Shown here in pieces: positions 10,731-21,599 of a stretch of 64,000 bases of DNA. A program made the translations under genes and the position numbers. The notes under the pieces were generated by a model that saw nothing but the letters and a program-made list of their open reading frames with translations, searched no databases and had not been told where the DNA came from. The stretch spans positions 1 to 64,000 of the forward strand of contig WFMF01000053.1 of the NCBI GenBank assembly GCA_011033025.1. Direction: 5' to 3'. How positions within the stretch are numbered: position 1 is the first letter of the stretch; the number at the start of each line of letters is the position of its first letter. This DNA comes from Beroe forskalii (Eukaryota; Ctenophora; Nuda; Beroida; Beroidae).

Positions 10731-12060
10731 AGTTGCTGGTCTCATTGCTATTTATCAGTTTTCTTGTGCGTGTTAAATATGCAGCTCTCTTATCAGTAAA
10801 CTGCTACTTGATCGCACTCAGCTCAACCATTAACCTTTGTACACGACTGTGTACAATTTCAAAGATCTACATTATGGATTTCTCATTGGAAAGCCTGTAC
10901 AGCGTGGAGAGGGACGTGGACTCAGTGTTCGGCGCTGTCTTTGGTGTGAACTGGAGTGACGTCAACAAGTCTACGGTGACAAAGCTTGACAAGGGGACTC
11001 TTTCTAATCTTGTTTTGTCAGCTGTGAGCGTACTGGGACGAAGCAAGGGAATTCTGCGGTCAGCCGCTGTTTGCGTTGAAGGACTGAAACAGGATCAGAT
11101 CGAGAATCAGAAAACATTGCTGAAGATCCAAGATGATTTACTGAAGAGTAAGACTGAACAAGTGGAGGCCGTGCAGAAGACTGTGGAGACAGAAATCAGG
11201 AGTTTCAGCGATGCAGTCAAGCAGGGATGTGAAGGAAAGGCAGCATCAACGCAGGTCATCAAAGCTGCTGTGAAATCTGCTGTTTTGGAGGATGACAGGA
11301 AACGCTCACTGATGGTATTTGGACTTGGAGAGGGCCCCGATGAAGCATTGCAGAGCAAAGTGGACGATATGCTGAGGGTCAGTTGCGGTTTATCGAAGCC
11401 TTCTGTAAGTGACTGCTACCGTGTTGGGGAAGTCAAGGAAGGAGCAGAGCGCCCTATCAAAGTTCTGCTCAACAGCAGTGAAGCAGCAGCTCGGGCGTTG
11501 AGGAACGCGAGGGTGTTGAGGGGGACGACAAGATTCAAGAAGGTGTACGTGTCTCCTGACAGGAGCCGTGAGGAGCGGGAACAGAGGAGAGCTCTGGTGG
11601 CACAGATCAAGGAGAAGATCAGCAGCGAACCGGGGCAGTACCACTACATCAAGAATGGGACAGTGTGCAGCCGAGAGAAGCAGCAGCCACCATCGTCACA
11701 CTCATCTGCTAGTGCCACTTCTTCGCTATCATCGAACTTGCGGGCGACTGCTCCGGCCTTCGCATCGACACCTGTGTCTCAGCGTCCTTCCCGCGCTGGA
11801 AGGAAATAACTCAGACTGCCCAACGCCTTGCGCGCATACGAAACCCTGGGTGTTTCAAGTCGTTGTTTTCTGTTTTTGAGTGCTACATGTGTTTGCTATT
11901 TTATTACTTCAGTAGCAATGGGGCTACTTTGTACTATGAACACATGCCTTGATTGGCATCTCAATGTGCTTGTGGCTTGTTTTTGAATTTTTATGGATTT
12001 ATTATATTTTATTTATTTCGGCACATTGCCAGCCCCACCGTGGGTTTTCAAACAAAAACA
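10731..12060 (+). mobile_element. Non-LTR element encoding only ORF1, inserted in the satellite
   Basis: A 1330-bp unique segment sits between TAAGCTGGTC (ends 10730) and AAGGTTGGAATGA (starts 12061). Those halves join into one perfect 58-bp unit, so it is an insertion with no evident target duplication. It has a short 5' leader, the ORF1 gene at 10874-11809 and a 250-bp 3' region ending in an A-rich run (AAACAAAAACA). No reverse transcriptase or endonuclease is present. It is likely a non-autonomous LINE derivative. Confidence 0.8.
10874..11809 (+). CDS. LINE ORF1-type RNA-binding protein (311 aa)
   Basis: ORF1 proteins of CR1/L2-like non-LTR retrotransposons bind element RNA in the cytoplasm. 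The start at 10874 (MDFSLESLYSV) is preferred over the in-frame ATG at 10733, whose extra 47 residues look like leader. Residues about 75-120 form a coiled coil (KTLLKIQDDLLKSKTEQVEA). Then comes an RRM-like core with RSLMVFGLGEG, CYRVGEVKEGAERPIKVLL and ARALRNARVL, followed by the typical basic VYVSPDRSREEREQRRALV segment and a Ser/Ala-rich tail. The frame is intact, GC-richer than its surroundings and not followed by ORF2. It could be an active non-autonomous element or a stranded copy. Confidence 0.8.
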   Translation: MDFSLESLYSVERDVDSVFGAVFGVNWSDVNKSTVTKLDKGTLSNLVLSAVSVLGRSKGILRSAAVCVEGLKQDQIENQKTLLKIQDDLLKSKTEQVEAVQKTVETEIRSFSDAVKQGCEGKAASTQVIKAAVKSAVLEDDRKRSLMVFGLGEGPDEALQSKVDDMLRVSCGLSKPSVSDCYRVGEVKEGAERPIKVLLNSSEAAARALRNARVLRGTTRFKKVYVSPDRSREEREQRRALVAQIKEKISSEPGQYHYIKNGTVCSREKQQPPSSHSSASATSSLSSNLRATAPAFASTPVSQRPSRAGRK

Positions 12061-12906
12061 AAGGTTGGAATGAATGAGACATTGCTCCAGACGCCTCCTT
12101 GCTTACCTTAAGCTGATCAAGGTTGGAATGAGCGAGACATTGCTCCAGACGCCTCCTTGCTTACCTTAAGCTGGTCAAGGTTGGAATGAATGAGACATTA
12201 CTCCAGTCGCCTCCTTGCTTACCTTAAGCTGATCAAGGTTGGAATGAATGAGACATTGCTCCAGACACCTCCTTGCTTACCTTAAGCTGATCGAGGTTGG
12301 AATGAGCGAGACATTGCTCCAGACGCCTCCTTGCTTACCTTAAGCTGATCGAGGTTGGAATGAGCGAGACATTGCTCCAGACGCCTCCTTGCTTACCTTA
12401 AGCTGATCGAGGTTGGAATGAGCGAGACATTGCTCCAGACGCCTCCTTGCTTACCTTAAGCTGATCGAGGTTGGAATGAGCGAGACATTGCTCCAGACGC
12501 CTCCTTGCTTACCTTAAGCTGATCGAGGTTGGAATGAGGAGACATTGCTCCAGACGCCTCCTTGCTTACCTTAAGCTGATCAAGGTTGGAATGAGCGAGA
12601 CATTGCTCCAGACGCCTCCTTGCTTACCTTAAGCTGATCGAGGTTGGAATGAGCGAGACATTGCTCCAGACGCCTCCTTGCTTACCTTAAGCTGATCAAG
12701 GTTGGAATGAGCGAGACATTGCTCCAGACGCCTCCTTGCTTACCTTAAGCTGATCGAGGTTGAAATGAGCGAGACATTGCTCCAGATGCCTCCTTGCTAA
12801 CCTTAAGCTGATCGAGGTTGGAATGAGCGAGACATTGCTCCAGACGCCTCCTTGCTTACCTTAAGCTGATCAAGGTTGGAATGAGCGAGGCATTGCTCCA
12901 GACGTC
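12061..12906. repeat. 58-bp satellite array, right part
   Basis: About 14.6 further units of the same 58-bp repeat. The first few units carry GAATGAATGAGAC instead of GAATGAGCGAGAC. The array ends at 12906 in unique sequence (GTCTGAACTTTTCC). Confidence 0.95.
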
Positions 12907-13207
12907 TGAACTTTTCCAATCCTTTCTGAGAAGAGGAGATTCTCTGGATCTTGTGTCTTCCGGAGATTGTACGACTCACAACGTCCACAGCCTTCCCTGG
13001 GAATGGTGTTATAACACTGATAATTACCATAATAATAACTAATAATACTGCTCAGTGAAAAGGTAAAGGTAAGAGTTAATAAGATGGTGCTTCTAATTTT
13101 TAATAAATATGAATTGTATCTATACCTGCTGACTCTCCCGCAACCAAGACGATGCAAAACCTCAACTGTTCAAGGAGCCATAGGATAAGGCTAAGCAGCA
13201 AAGAAAA

Positions 13208-14013
13208 CATAGCATATAATGGGGCTAGGGGGAAGCTTCAGTCAGTGAAACATGACATCTAATGGGGCTAGGGGGAAGCTTCAGTCAGTGAAACATGACA
13301 TATGATGGGGCTAGGGGGAAGCTTCAGTCAGTGAAACATGACATATAATGGGGCTAGGGGGAAGCTTCAGTCAGTGAAACATGACATATAATGGGGCTAG
13401 GGGGAAGCTTCAGTCAGTAAAACATAGCATCCAATGGGGCTAGGGGGAAGCTTCAGTCAGTGAAACATGACATATAATGGGGCTAGGGGGAAGCTTCAGT
13501 CAGTGAAACATGACATATAATGGGGCTAGGGGGAAGCTTCAGTCAGTAAAACATGACATATAATGGGGCTAGGGGGAAGCTTCAGTCAGTGAAACATGAC
13601 ATATAATGGGGCTAGGGGGAAGCTTCAGTCAGTGAAACATGACATATAATGGGGCTAGGGGGAAGCTTCAGTCAGTAAAACATAGCATCCAATGGGGCTA
13701 GGGGGAAGCTTCAGTCAGTGAAACATAGCATCAAATGAGGCTAGGGGGAAGCTTCAGTCAGTGAAACATGGCATATAATGGGGCTAGGAGGAAGCTTCAG
13801 TCAGTGAAACATGACATCTAATGGGGCTAGGGGGAAGCTTCAGTCAGTGAAACATGACATCTAATGGGGCTAGGGGGAAGCTTCAGTCAGTGAAACATGG
13901 CATCTAATGGGGCTAGGGGGAAGCTTCAGTCAGTGAAACATGACATACAATGGAGCTAGGGGGAAGCTTCAGTCAGTGAAACATAACATCTAATGGGGCT
14001 AGGGAGAACTTCA
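13208..14013. repeat. 43-bp satellite array
   Basis: About 18.5 copies of a 43-bp unit (GGGGCTAGGGGGAAGCTTCA followed by GTCAGTGAAACATGACATAT), each with a HindIII-type AAGCTT. Variants ACATAGCATCCAAT and ACATGACATCTAAT are interspersed. Unrelated to the 58-bp array 300 bp away. Confidence 0.95.
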
Positions 14014-14024
14014 GTCCCATGCTG

Positions 14025-14900
14025 TTTTTCTGTAGCTTAATATTTGGTTATGTAGCTATATATTATGATATATTTAGCAAATGATGAATTTAACAATTTG
14101 ATAAATTAACTGCCCATATAGAATGGCATCCCTTATCCTGACCCTCCTTCAATGGCAAAGTTTTACCACAGGAACATGACCAAAATTAGCCTCCATTAGC
14201 CTCAATGGAGGCTACAAAAAAGAAACTAAACATCTTCTCTCAGCCCATCTGCCCATCTGGAATCAGATTGAAAATAAAAATAAAATAAATGGTTTTGATA
14301 AGCACTTCAACACTGTTTTCATAAAAACAAAATTTCAGAAAATAAGATTTAAATTCCTACTGTATTCTTTAATTTAATCAGAAATAGGACGAGTAGAGTG
14401 GTTACGAACATCTTCAATTGTAACAATTAAAACGTCGTGTTCTTGCCACTCGTGCATTGTTCCTTTTCACAACCAATGCACCCTCGTAGACAGGAACACT
14501 GTTCTCCTGTGTACGTTGTATACTGTGTAACTGGGTTGCCATAGTCTGGTCACGGCATCTGTAAGACCCAGTGCCCCATACTGTTCTCGCACCCTTGAAG
14601 CTGCGGCTGCACCCCTGGTCTCATCACCCAGTGAAGATGATGAGTCCGAGACAGTATGGGTCCCTCCCCGCGGTGAGTGGCGGTAACTGCCATTCATTTG
14701 TTGTCGAGGCAGGCTAATACACAGTGATTACCTGGCAGAGCACCCCAGGTAGACCCTCCTGATCAGGTTCTGAGCAGGGGGTCAACTCGTTTCTTTCCTG
14801 GCTTTTTCATTTCACTCACTCATCTCACTTTAGGGCGCCAGCTTGACTGGCCAAAACGTTAGAATAAACGCCAACACACATCTCCTCTCCAACTTTCACA
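14025..14900. other. No gene recognised; half copy of FB-B
   Basis: 14152-14215 matches one arm of the foldback at 6560-6759. The rest has open frames but no recognisable product. Confidence 0.45.
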
Positions 14901-14916
14901 AACTCCTCCACACCAA

Positions 14917-15230
14917 ATGCTAGACAGGGCAAATAACCATTGTAAAGTGACACTTGATATTTATCTAACTAAGCTACACAATAATAAAACTAACAACAGA
15001 AATCTATGCATCCTTCTCAAAATAATTACTGGACACAATAACCTCAATAGTCACCTACACAGATTGAATATGGCACTTGATCCTCTTTGTGATTACTGTG
15101 ACAAAACTGCGGAATTGACCCCATTTTCTGCCCGGATGAGACAGCAATTCCAGCCTTCTCCCTACAGAGAATTTACCACTTCCAAGACCATAATATTAAA
15201 CTATAAGACATAATTAACTCTAAGCAGCCA
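14917..15230 (+). pseudogene. LINE ORF2 C-terminal fragment
   Basis: A short reading frame resembles the C-terminal end of LINE ORF2 proteins after the RNase H domain: ITGHNNLNSHLHRLNMALD followed by PLCDYCDK, a zinc-knuckle-like Cys pair. Upstream reverse transcriptase is absent, so this is a 5'-truncated relic. Untranslated LINE-like sequence probably continues downstream. Confidence 0.6.
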
Positions 15231-15790
15231 CTATCAACAACCCTGCACAAAATAACAAAATTCTTCACCAAATCCGCCTGCTTCAATAAAATCCCACAAT
15301 TTACAGAGCCCATATCTCCAAGAAGATGAAATCCTGATAAATAAAACCAAATATAACAATATAACGTCCCAAAATACACACTTCTACCTACTTCTTTTTT
15401 GGTCTCCAAAGAGCCACTAACTCTTTGGGCTGGGTTTATGCCCTTTTGTACCTGGCTGAAGCTGCATCTTTGTGCAGTCAAAACAGAAGGGACTCTATGT
15501 TTTCAGACTACTGATGGTACATAGCCACCTTCGGCTGATAGCTGACCTAATCTGCAGGCACGCCCTGACTTGCTTTGCAGTCTGTTTGAAGCCACGGGCG
15601 TTGGTAGAATTCCAGACCCGTGTGGTCCAGGACTGGGTTCTGCTCTCAGCTCAGGATATAACCCGGCAGTCGGGTGGCCTAAAAACCACCTAGGAGTTCA
15701 CACCCTTGGCCTAGTGTATAGGGAAGTCTCTATGCTCTGCATGGCTGCCACCGGCCTGGTTGATTAAACCGACCTTGGCCATTTTACAAA
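15231..15790. repeat. Probable LINE 3' region / dispersed repeat
   Basis: No coding region. The last part (GCATGGCTGCCACCGGCCTG, GTTGATTAAACC, TGGCCA) recurs at 36165-36237 beside the 54-bp arrays, so it is a dispersed element end. Confidence 0.55.
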
Positions 15791-16014
15791 GACTAACGTC
15801 GTGTTCTTGTGATATTTCAATGAATATATCATTCATCATAGTCATACATTCTGAGAAGTTTATTGGTTAGAACATACTGTATTCATGCTTTGAATTTTTA
15901 AATTAATTTTGGTTAAATTGCGAAGACTACACCAACAACATTTGTAAAAGGCCATAGCTTGGGTCCAATCCCCCTTGAATTTGTAAACTCTCAATCGTAG
16001 GATGTTACCCTACC

Positions 16015-16335
16015 CTCGCGCGCGCGGCGCAACGTTCCACATTTGGACGTCACTTTGCGCCTTCGGACATCGCCCGTCGAACTCTCAAAAACAGTTCGCG
16101 CGCATTCAACCACCTTTTCAATTTCGCGGCGCATTCAAAAACCGAACAGTTCGCAACTTCTCGTGTTCCTGAGCCCGCATAGGTGTGTGTACGCGCCGCG
16201 CCGCCCGCTATCCTGTTCTGAGGAAGCGCGCGCGCGCAACGAAACAGGGCAGACGTGTTTAGGTTGCTCTAACCAGATCCCTAGTTATACGCGCGCGCCG
16301 CGACGCCCATGGTTAGGGGAAGTGTTTAGCAACTT
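16015..16335. repeat. GC-rich segment with telomere-like palindromes
   Basis: CpG-rich sequence with CGCGCGC runs and a CTCTAACCAGATCCCTAGTTA unit related to 3733-3985. A GCGCAACGTTCCACATTT motif recurs near 50070. No gene seen. Confidence 0.5.
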
Positions 16336-16367
16336 CTCGTGCTTTCAAAAATAGCGAGCATATCCAA

Positions 16368-16535
16368 AAACAGTGCGCGCGCACTCAGAAACAGTGCGCG
16401 CACTCAGAAACAGCGCGCGTGCACTCAGAAACAGCGCGCGCGCACTCAGGAACAGCGCGTGCGCACTCAGAAACAGCACGCGCGCACTCAGAAACAGCAC
16501 GCGCGCACTCAGAAATGCAGCGCGCACTCAAAAAC
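16368..16535. repeat. CGCGCGCACTCAGAAACAG tandem array
   Basis: About seven units of 18-24 bp with an alternating purine-pyrimidine CGCGCGCA core and ACTCAGAAACAG. All frames stay largely open because of the repeat; no protein is inferred. Confidence 0.85.
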
Positions 16536-16662
16536 ATGAACAGCTATTGAGCTATTTGCTAAACACGGGCTTAGGAAAACAGCTGTATGTGCGGGATTTA
16601 AAAAGTGCAGCACGCGATCCGGCTAAATTATGGCTATCAGTATCTGACTATCTGAGGAATAG

Positions 16663-16899
16663 GGTATCTCTCCCATATAAACGGCTCTGAGTGACGTCAC
16701 AGATCTAAACGTCAATTTTTCTGTATCCTAAACCTCACCATTGCCCTTACCAAAACCCTAACCTTAATCCTAACCCTGAACCTAACAAATCCTGACCCTA
16801 ACCCTAATGCTTAAAGCGCTAGGTGCGCTTAATTATATTTTTCTGAGTGACGTCATTGTCATAGATAATGAAGGCTCCCGTTTACATGGGAGACGTACC
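16663..16899. mobile_element. hAT-like MITE, copy 1
   Basis: 237 bp flanked by exact 8-bp duplications AGGAATAG (16655-16662 and 16900-16907). Terminal inverted repeats are GGTATCTCTCCCATATAAAC and its imperfect complement ending GGGAGACGTACC. Inside are GAGTGACGTCA motifs near both ends and a telomere-like CCCTAACC core. No open frame. 8-bp duplications are characteristic of the hAT superfamily. Confidence 0.9.
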
Positions 16900-16907
16900 A
16901 GGAATAG

Positions 16908-17555
16908 CGTGCAGTCTGGCGCGCTAATTCCTCAGAACTAGCGCAGCAAGCGTACACGTACGCCGATGCGTACCTTGTGGGATAAGGAAGAGACATATTT
17001 ATTTGGACTGAAAATTGAAATCAAAAATTCAGGGGATTTTACGTTTAGCTTTACGGGGCCTAAATAAACCCAATACTCTGTAGTATATGCAATTATATCA
17101 TAATTGTACGAAGATCATTCGAAAAATCCCAAAATTTTTGAGCCTTGGTGCGGAAATAAATTGTCGCAATTTAAAAGAAAACGGAAAAATCCACATATTT
17201 GAATGTTAAATGTTATTTGAACCACCAAAAATTCGGATCCCCAGAATTATCATCCCACATAAATATGTCTCGTAGCTATACTTTTTCAGACAATTCCATG
17301 CGATAATCTCATTCTAAGAAATTTATAATTACATCAAAAAATCTGAAATTAGTAATTTAAGTCATTAAGCGAAGTAATTCAAAAACAAACAAAAAAATCT
17401 GATCTCTAGAACTGTTTCTGAATTCCATTAAAAGTAGATGGATTTCTCCCATCCTACTGCGCAACACTTGGACATTTGAAGGGTCGTGTTGCAAAAAGTG
17501 TGCGACGGAGGATAGTGAAAATTTATACTACATTAAAACCTAATCGAGTAATCAC
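16908..17555. other. No gene recognised
   Basis: AT-rich DNA downstream of the TRPML gene. A missing C-terminal TRPML exon could lie here but none was identified. Confidence 0.4.
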
Positions 17556-17557
17556 AA

Positions 17558-17745
17558 GGAGTTAAGGCTGTTCTGTAAGTTTTGTCGTGACGGAGGGGCG
17601 GGTTCGGGCGCCGTCTCACAAGGAGTTAAGGCTGTTCTGTAAGTTTTGTCGTGACGGAGGGGCGGATTCGGGCGCTGTCTCACAAGGAGTTAGGGCTGTT
17701 CTGTAAGTTTTGTCGTGACGGAGGGGCGGGTTCGGGCGCTGTCTC
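17558..17745. repeat. 62-bp tandem triplication at the TRPML 3' end
   Basis: Three copies of a 62-bp unit (AAGGAGTTAAGGCTGTTCTG ... GACGGAGGGGCGG) start at 17558, 17620 and 17682. The copy at 17682 encodes the last residues of the TRPML frame. Because 62 is not a multiple of three, the start of the next copy supplies its stop codon. Confidence 0.9.
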
Positions 17746-19709
17746 ACAGCTCGTTGACCAGCCCATGTCTAACTCCTGGAAAACATCCACCCCAATCAGC
17801 CAATGTCCGGTGGTAGCTGCACTCTGCGCTACCAACATAGCGTCACTGATCAGGGAAATCATGACAGAGAGCACCACGTAAATAAAGAGGGAGATGAAGG
17901 AGTAGAAGTAGATCTTGGAGAAGAAGGAGAGGAAGGGGCCGTTCCCTTCCACCTTCATGAAGGAGTCCAGTATCTCGTCCCCGTTAACCACTGCAAAGAG
18001 AGTGTCTACTGTCTGTCCGATGGAAGCGAACTTGTAGCAGTAAGGTCCGAACACGACCCATCCACACAACACATATCCCAGGTAGATAGCCAGAATACAG
18101 ATCAGCAGTCGGAGGATGTTGGGAATAGCCACAGAGAGAGTCAACACGAGGATGTAGTAGCCTTTGTCGAAGGAGAGGAACCTGAGGGCCAGGATCCAGT
18201 TGATGGCTACAGCAGTGCCTATCAGCACGGCTGTAGTATCGAGGTGTTTGTCCGCCCCCGCATCCAGCAGCACTTTATAAACCACTCCCACTATCGTCAG
18301 CACATCTGCGAAGATGCTGAAGAAGTCCCAGCCGTTCATAAAGGCGCGCAGCTCCCCCCACGTCAGTCTGCGGTTGTAGTGGAAAGCGTAGAAGTTGCGG
18401 GTTTGTCTGTAGAGTCTGAAGGTGGTTCTGATGCGTTTTATGACCAGAGCCCCGGTGATTAGGGAGAGGATGAGGGTGCAGGAGTCTATGATGATCTGAC
18501 CCAAAGTCTCCCGGATACCAGTAAACTCTGAGTTAGCGGTGTAGTTGCTGTGCTCATTGCACTGTACTTCGTCATAAGTCAGAGAGAACATGTTCGCTAT
18601 AGCTCCAGACATCAACTCGTTCTCCAGGGAATAGACTGGGTAGAGCAGCACACACTTAGGCCGGGATTTCACGGAGAGGAAGATAGAGCGGATCTGGAAA
18701 TGGATCTGGAGCCCCATGAAACCATCAAATGAGTCAGGGAAGGTTTTGAAGACCTTACCCCGGCATTGGAGTTTGGTGTCGTTTCTGCAGTCTATTTCAG
18801 TGCAGTTCACCACCGTGTCCTCAGTGAAGGTATACATCCACTGAGACACGTCCACCTCAGCTCCATCAAACTGAGATATGCACAGTTTGGGCAGCGCCGT
18901 GTTGTTCTGCGCGTCCACATTGAACCCGAATATCCCCACCGCACTTTGGGTAATGTTGAAGTAGTTGATGAGGCTATGAGCTGCAGCGTCTGCTATCTCA
19001 TAGTGTCTGTGAATCACAGGACCAGAGCTCCCGCTCTGAGCTTGGGATTGGTAGTCCTTGATGAGAAGGTGTCCCAGGTTGCTTTGGTAGGCGTTCAGAA
19101 CCAGTCTCAGTTGGAACTTCTGCTGACCAAAGAACAGCAGGAGGGTTGTCAGACTGATGAGCTTCAGCGCCTGGAAGATTAGTTTCCAGGGAACTCGTCC
19201 TCTGGTCCTGAAGGATATTAGTTCGTTAGGGACAGGAGTTTTGTTTAATCTATTAAATATTAGTTTGAATCGAATCAGTAAAATTATCTAAGTGAAAATG
19301 TTGCTCACTATTTCTACGTACATCATCAGTTCAAGGAAGTTTATTTCAGCTGAGATTTGCAAAATCACGTTTCATTTGAACGGTGTTCGTATTAAGAGTG
19401 GGATTACTACCTGTACTTCTCGAAAGGGTTCATGAAGAAGTTTTTGAGCGCTGTCCTCAGCTGCTGTCTCTGGTTATAGAACATTGTGGTCCGCCCGAAT
19501 GTGGAAATGCTCTCACTCATAGTCTCTTCGCAGATAAGCGGCTCGTCATCACTCGTCTCATTGTCAACCCTAACAGAGGGCAGGGGACTGCTGCTCCTTT
19601 CTTGTACTGGTTCCGGGTGGTTGATGCTGTGCGAATGATCGGCGTTTGGGTTGCTATGGTGACGAGATCGTAGGATCTGGCTGGATTTGATTGTACTCAT
19701 CTCTAACAT
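17680..19709 (-). CDS. TRPML: TRPML (mucolipin) endolysosomal cation channel
   Basis: Mucolipins release Ca2+/Fe2+ from late endosomes and lysosomes and are gated by PI(3,5)P2. Two exons: 19709-19411 and 19207-17680, GT-AG, giving 608 aa (vertebrate forms are about 550-580). An in-frame stop pair lies directly before the ATG. Residues 93-107 (NFFMNPFEKYR then TRGR) match the basic pre-S1 segment. S1 is about 113-127, followed by a long luminal domain with paired Cys and N-glycosylation sites. S2 is 337-356, S3 394-412, S4 425-445 and S5 448-483. The pore has VVNGDEILDSF at 507-517 (family NGDD; here NGDE), and S6 is 528-555. The cytosolic tail is short and ends in sequence from the 62-bp repeat, so the native C-terminus may be lost or encoded by an unrecognised exon (a GT follows DAML near residue 557). 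Confidence 0.93.
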
Positions 19710-19739
19710 TCACTATGGGGAAGCGGTGAGTGAGATTTC

Positions 19740-20784
19740 AGGGCACAGAAGCTAAAAATTCCAAATCAAATGTTGCTACATAGAAATGAAAATGTACGGC
19801 ATAAACCATACTCAAATTCAGAATTAACCCAAATATAGGCATGGAAACCCTGTTGAAATACTCACGGACTTAATCATTTGAGAGGGTGACTCAAGGACAA
19901 TATGGAAACAAAAAGCATAGGCCAAAATAGAATACACATCTTAACTTTGGAAATTAATCTTATTCTAAATCTAATGTAACAGATTTATACACGAAAAGAA
20001 AATATGCCACTAAACCAAATGACTCAGAAATACACATTAATTCGTAAACTTTGGTTTTAGTGCTAGAAAATAAGCAAATAAAAAGCTTCTATTCCTCACA
20101 TTAACGCTGTTCCCTTGGAAATCAATGTTTATTTATATGCACTTGTTTGTTCTATAAATATCACCAAGCATCTAAATTTCAAAGGTAAAAAACCAATAAG
20201 AGCACGTCATGAGAACGTGAGAATAGTCCATTATAAAACTGAAGCGATTACAAATTAACAATTTAATTACTAATAAGTTAATTGAATAATTTATAAATAC
20301 GACGCGCGCGCATCCTTGCTGCTAAAAAATCGCTTTTGTTTTTACAAATTGCATTGCGCGTTACGCAAAATACATGAAAATATGGTATTTTATCATATGA
20401 TCTTGATCCGAGGTCTTTATCCGAAGTCTTTATCCGAAGTCATCAGCAAGTCAATCAAAACCAAACCCTGGCCTCTGAAAATTTGTATAATTCTATAATT
20501 GTCATTTCGAGTTTATTCCATCTTTCAAAATCGGTGAAAGTTTGCCAAAATATCATGGCCTCAAATAATTTAATATAAGTACGTCAAAATACAGTGGTAT
20601 AAAAGGCATTTTGCCCGTCGATTAACTTATTAAATGCACTTTAAGCGTCATTGCTCTTAATTGATCAAACACGAAGGATTAAAAAGGTTGTTAAAACATT
20701 AATGTGAACATAGCAAAACAAAGAATCATTAATTCTGAACCATAATTAACATCTAAAAGAGAGGACTCGCTCATTGCTTTATTT
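19740..20784. other. No gene recognised
   Basis: AT-rich intergenic DNA upstream of TRPML and downstream of the 258-aa gene. No domain or clear repeat seen. Confidence 0.5.
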
Positions 20785-21561
20785 CTATGATTCTTCGGAT
20801 GACGGGGAAAGCCTACCTCCTGGATTGTACAACTTAAACTTTCTCACAGTTTCATCTTTTACTGACGTGTCCCACAACTGATCCAATTCAAATTCAATGG
20901 ATCGAAACTCAGCCTCCGAATGTTGAGACCTCTTCAAAAACCTCCGAATTTGCCGCTGTTTGTCGCATTTTACTGCTTCATTGAACTTTTTACCGGCTTT
21001 GACGGTTTCCTGACTCGGTTCTTGTAATCTAAGGGAGCGTCTGGGCGTGGAGGTCATAAGACGCTGCTCATTGAATGAGTCTGTCAAAGTACTGGTGCAG
21101 GAAATTGTAGAAAGGCTTGAAGAGGAAGACAGTTTCCTAGAATCTGCAGTGCGTGGTTTAGGGGGTGCCATAGAGCACTGAGGCTGTGCAGGTAGTTTAT
21201 TAGAAGATGAGGGTTGTTGCTTTGAATCTGCAGTGGGTTTTACATGCGTTTCATATGAGGGTGACGCCTGTGTGCTAGGATTGTCAGGAAGTTCCATAGT
21301 TTGGGTTTCTGGAACAGTCACGTAGGAATCCTGACTAGAAGTGCTCTCAGCGCGCTTTCTGTTTGCACCCCCATTCTCAGTGCGTTTCCTCTTCCCCCTC
21401 TGTCCTCCCCTCTCCTTCCCTGGTGAGGGGCTAGCTGATCGCTTGCATCCCCTCAAGACCTCCTCTAAAGGTGGTAGGATAATGTCAGCTGGTGTCAAGC
21501 CACTGAACACTCCCAGAGACCGCCTCCATTCCAATTCATCAGGGTTGTCTGAGGGTTCCAT
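20785..21561 (-). CDS. Unknown Ser-rich basic protein, founder of the 18-residue-repeat family (258 aa)
   Basis: The product is not recognised. The start at 21561 (MEPSDNPDELEWRRSLGVFS) is preferred because the 23 upstream residues come from a short AGATAAGAAATAC repeat. Order: an acidic/hydrophobic N-terminus (GLTPADIILPPLEEVLRG), one KRSASPSPGKERGGQ unit with basic KRKR (possible nuclear signal), a long Ser/Pro-rich low-complexity middle, a basic segment (KAGKKFNEAVKCDKQRQIRR) and a C-terminal SIEFELDQLWDTSVKDETVR. Diverged relatives at 31354-32622 and in the arrays at 35941-37690 carry many copies of the same unit but lack this N-terminus. No transposase or nucleic-acid-binding fold was recognised. 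It may be a host gene or a mobile-element protein. Confidence 0.6.
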   Translation of the reverse strand: MEPSDNPDELEWRRSLGVFSGLTPADIILPPLEEVLRGCKRSASPSPGKERGGQRGKRKRTENGGANRKRAESTSSQDSYVTVPETQTMELPDNPSTQASPSYETHVKPTADSKQQPSSSNKLPAQPQCSMAPPKPRTADSRKLSSSSSLSTISCTSTLTDSFNEQRLMTSTPRRSLRLQEPSQETVKAGKKFNEAVKCDKQRQIRRFLKRSQHSEAEFRSIEFELDQLWDTSVKDETVRKFKLYNPGGRLSPSSEES

Positions 21562-21599
21562 CCTGATAAGAAATGCTGATAAGAAATACAGATAAGAAA

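Noticed and set aside
10083..14013. Arrays of regular repeats resembling CRISPR
   Set aside because: Units are contiguous with no unique spacers and lie in an intron-bearing animal genome; they are satellites.
16740..16810. An interstitial telomere
   Set aside because: The CCTAACCCTAACC tract is degenerate and recurs inside every copy of the hAT-like MITE, so it belongs to that element.
17803..18462. 219-codon plus-strand frame opposite TRPML
   Set aside because: Shadow of the TRPML exon; no domain and no independent start or splice evidence.
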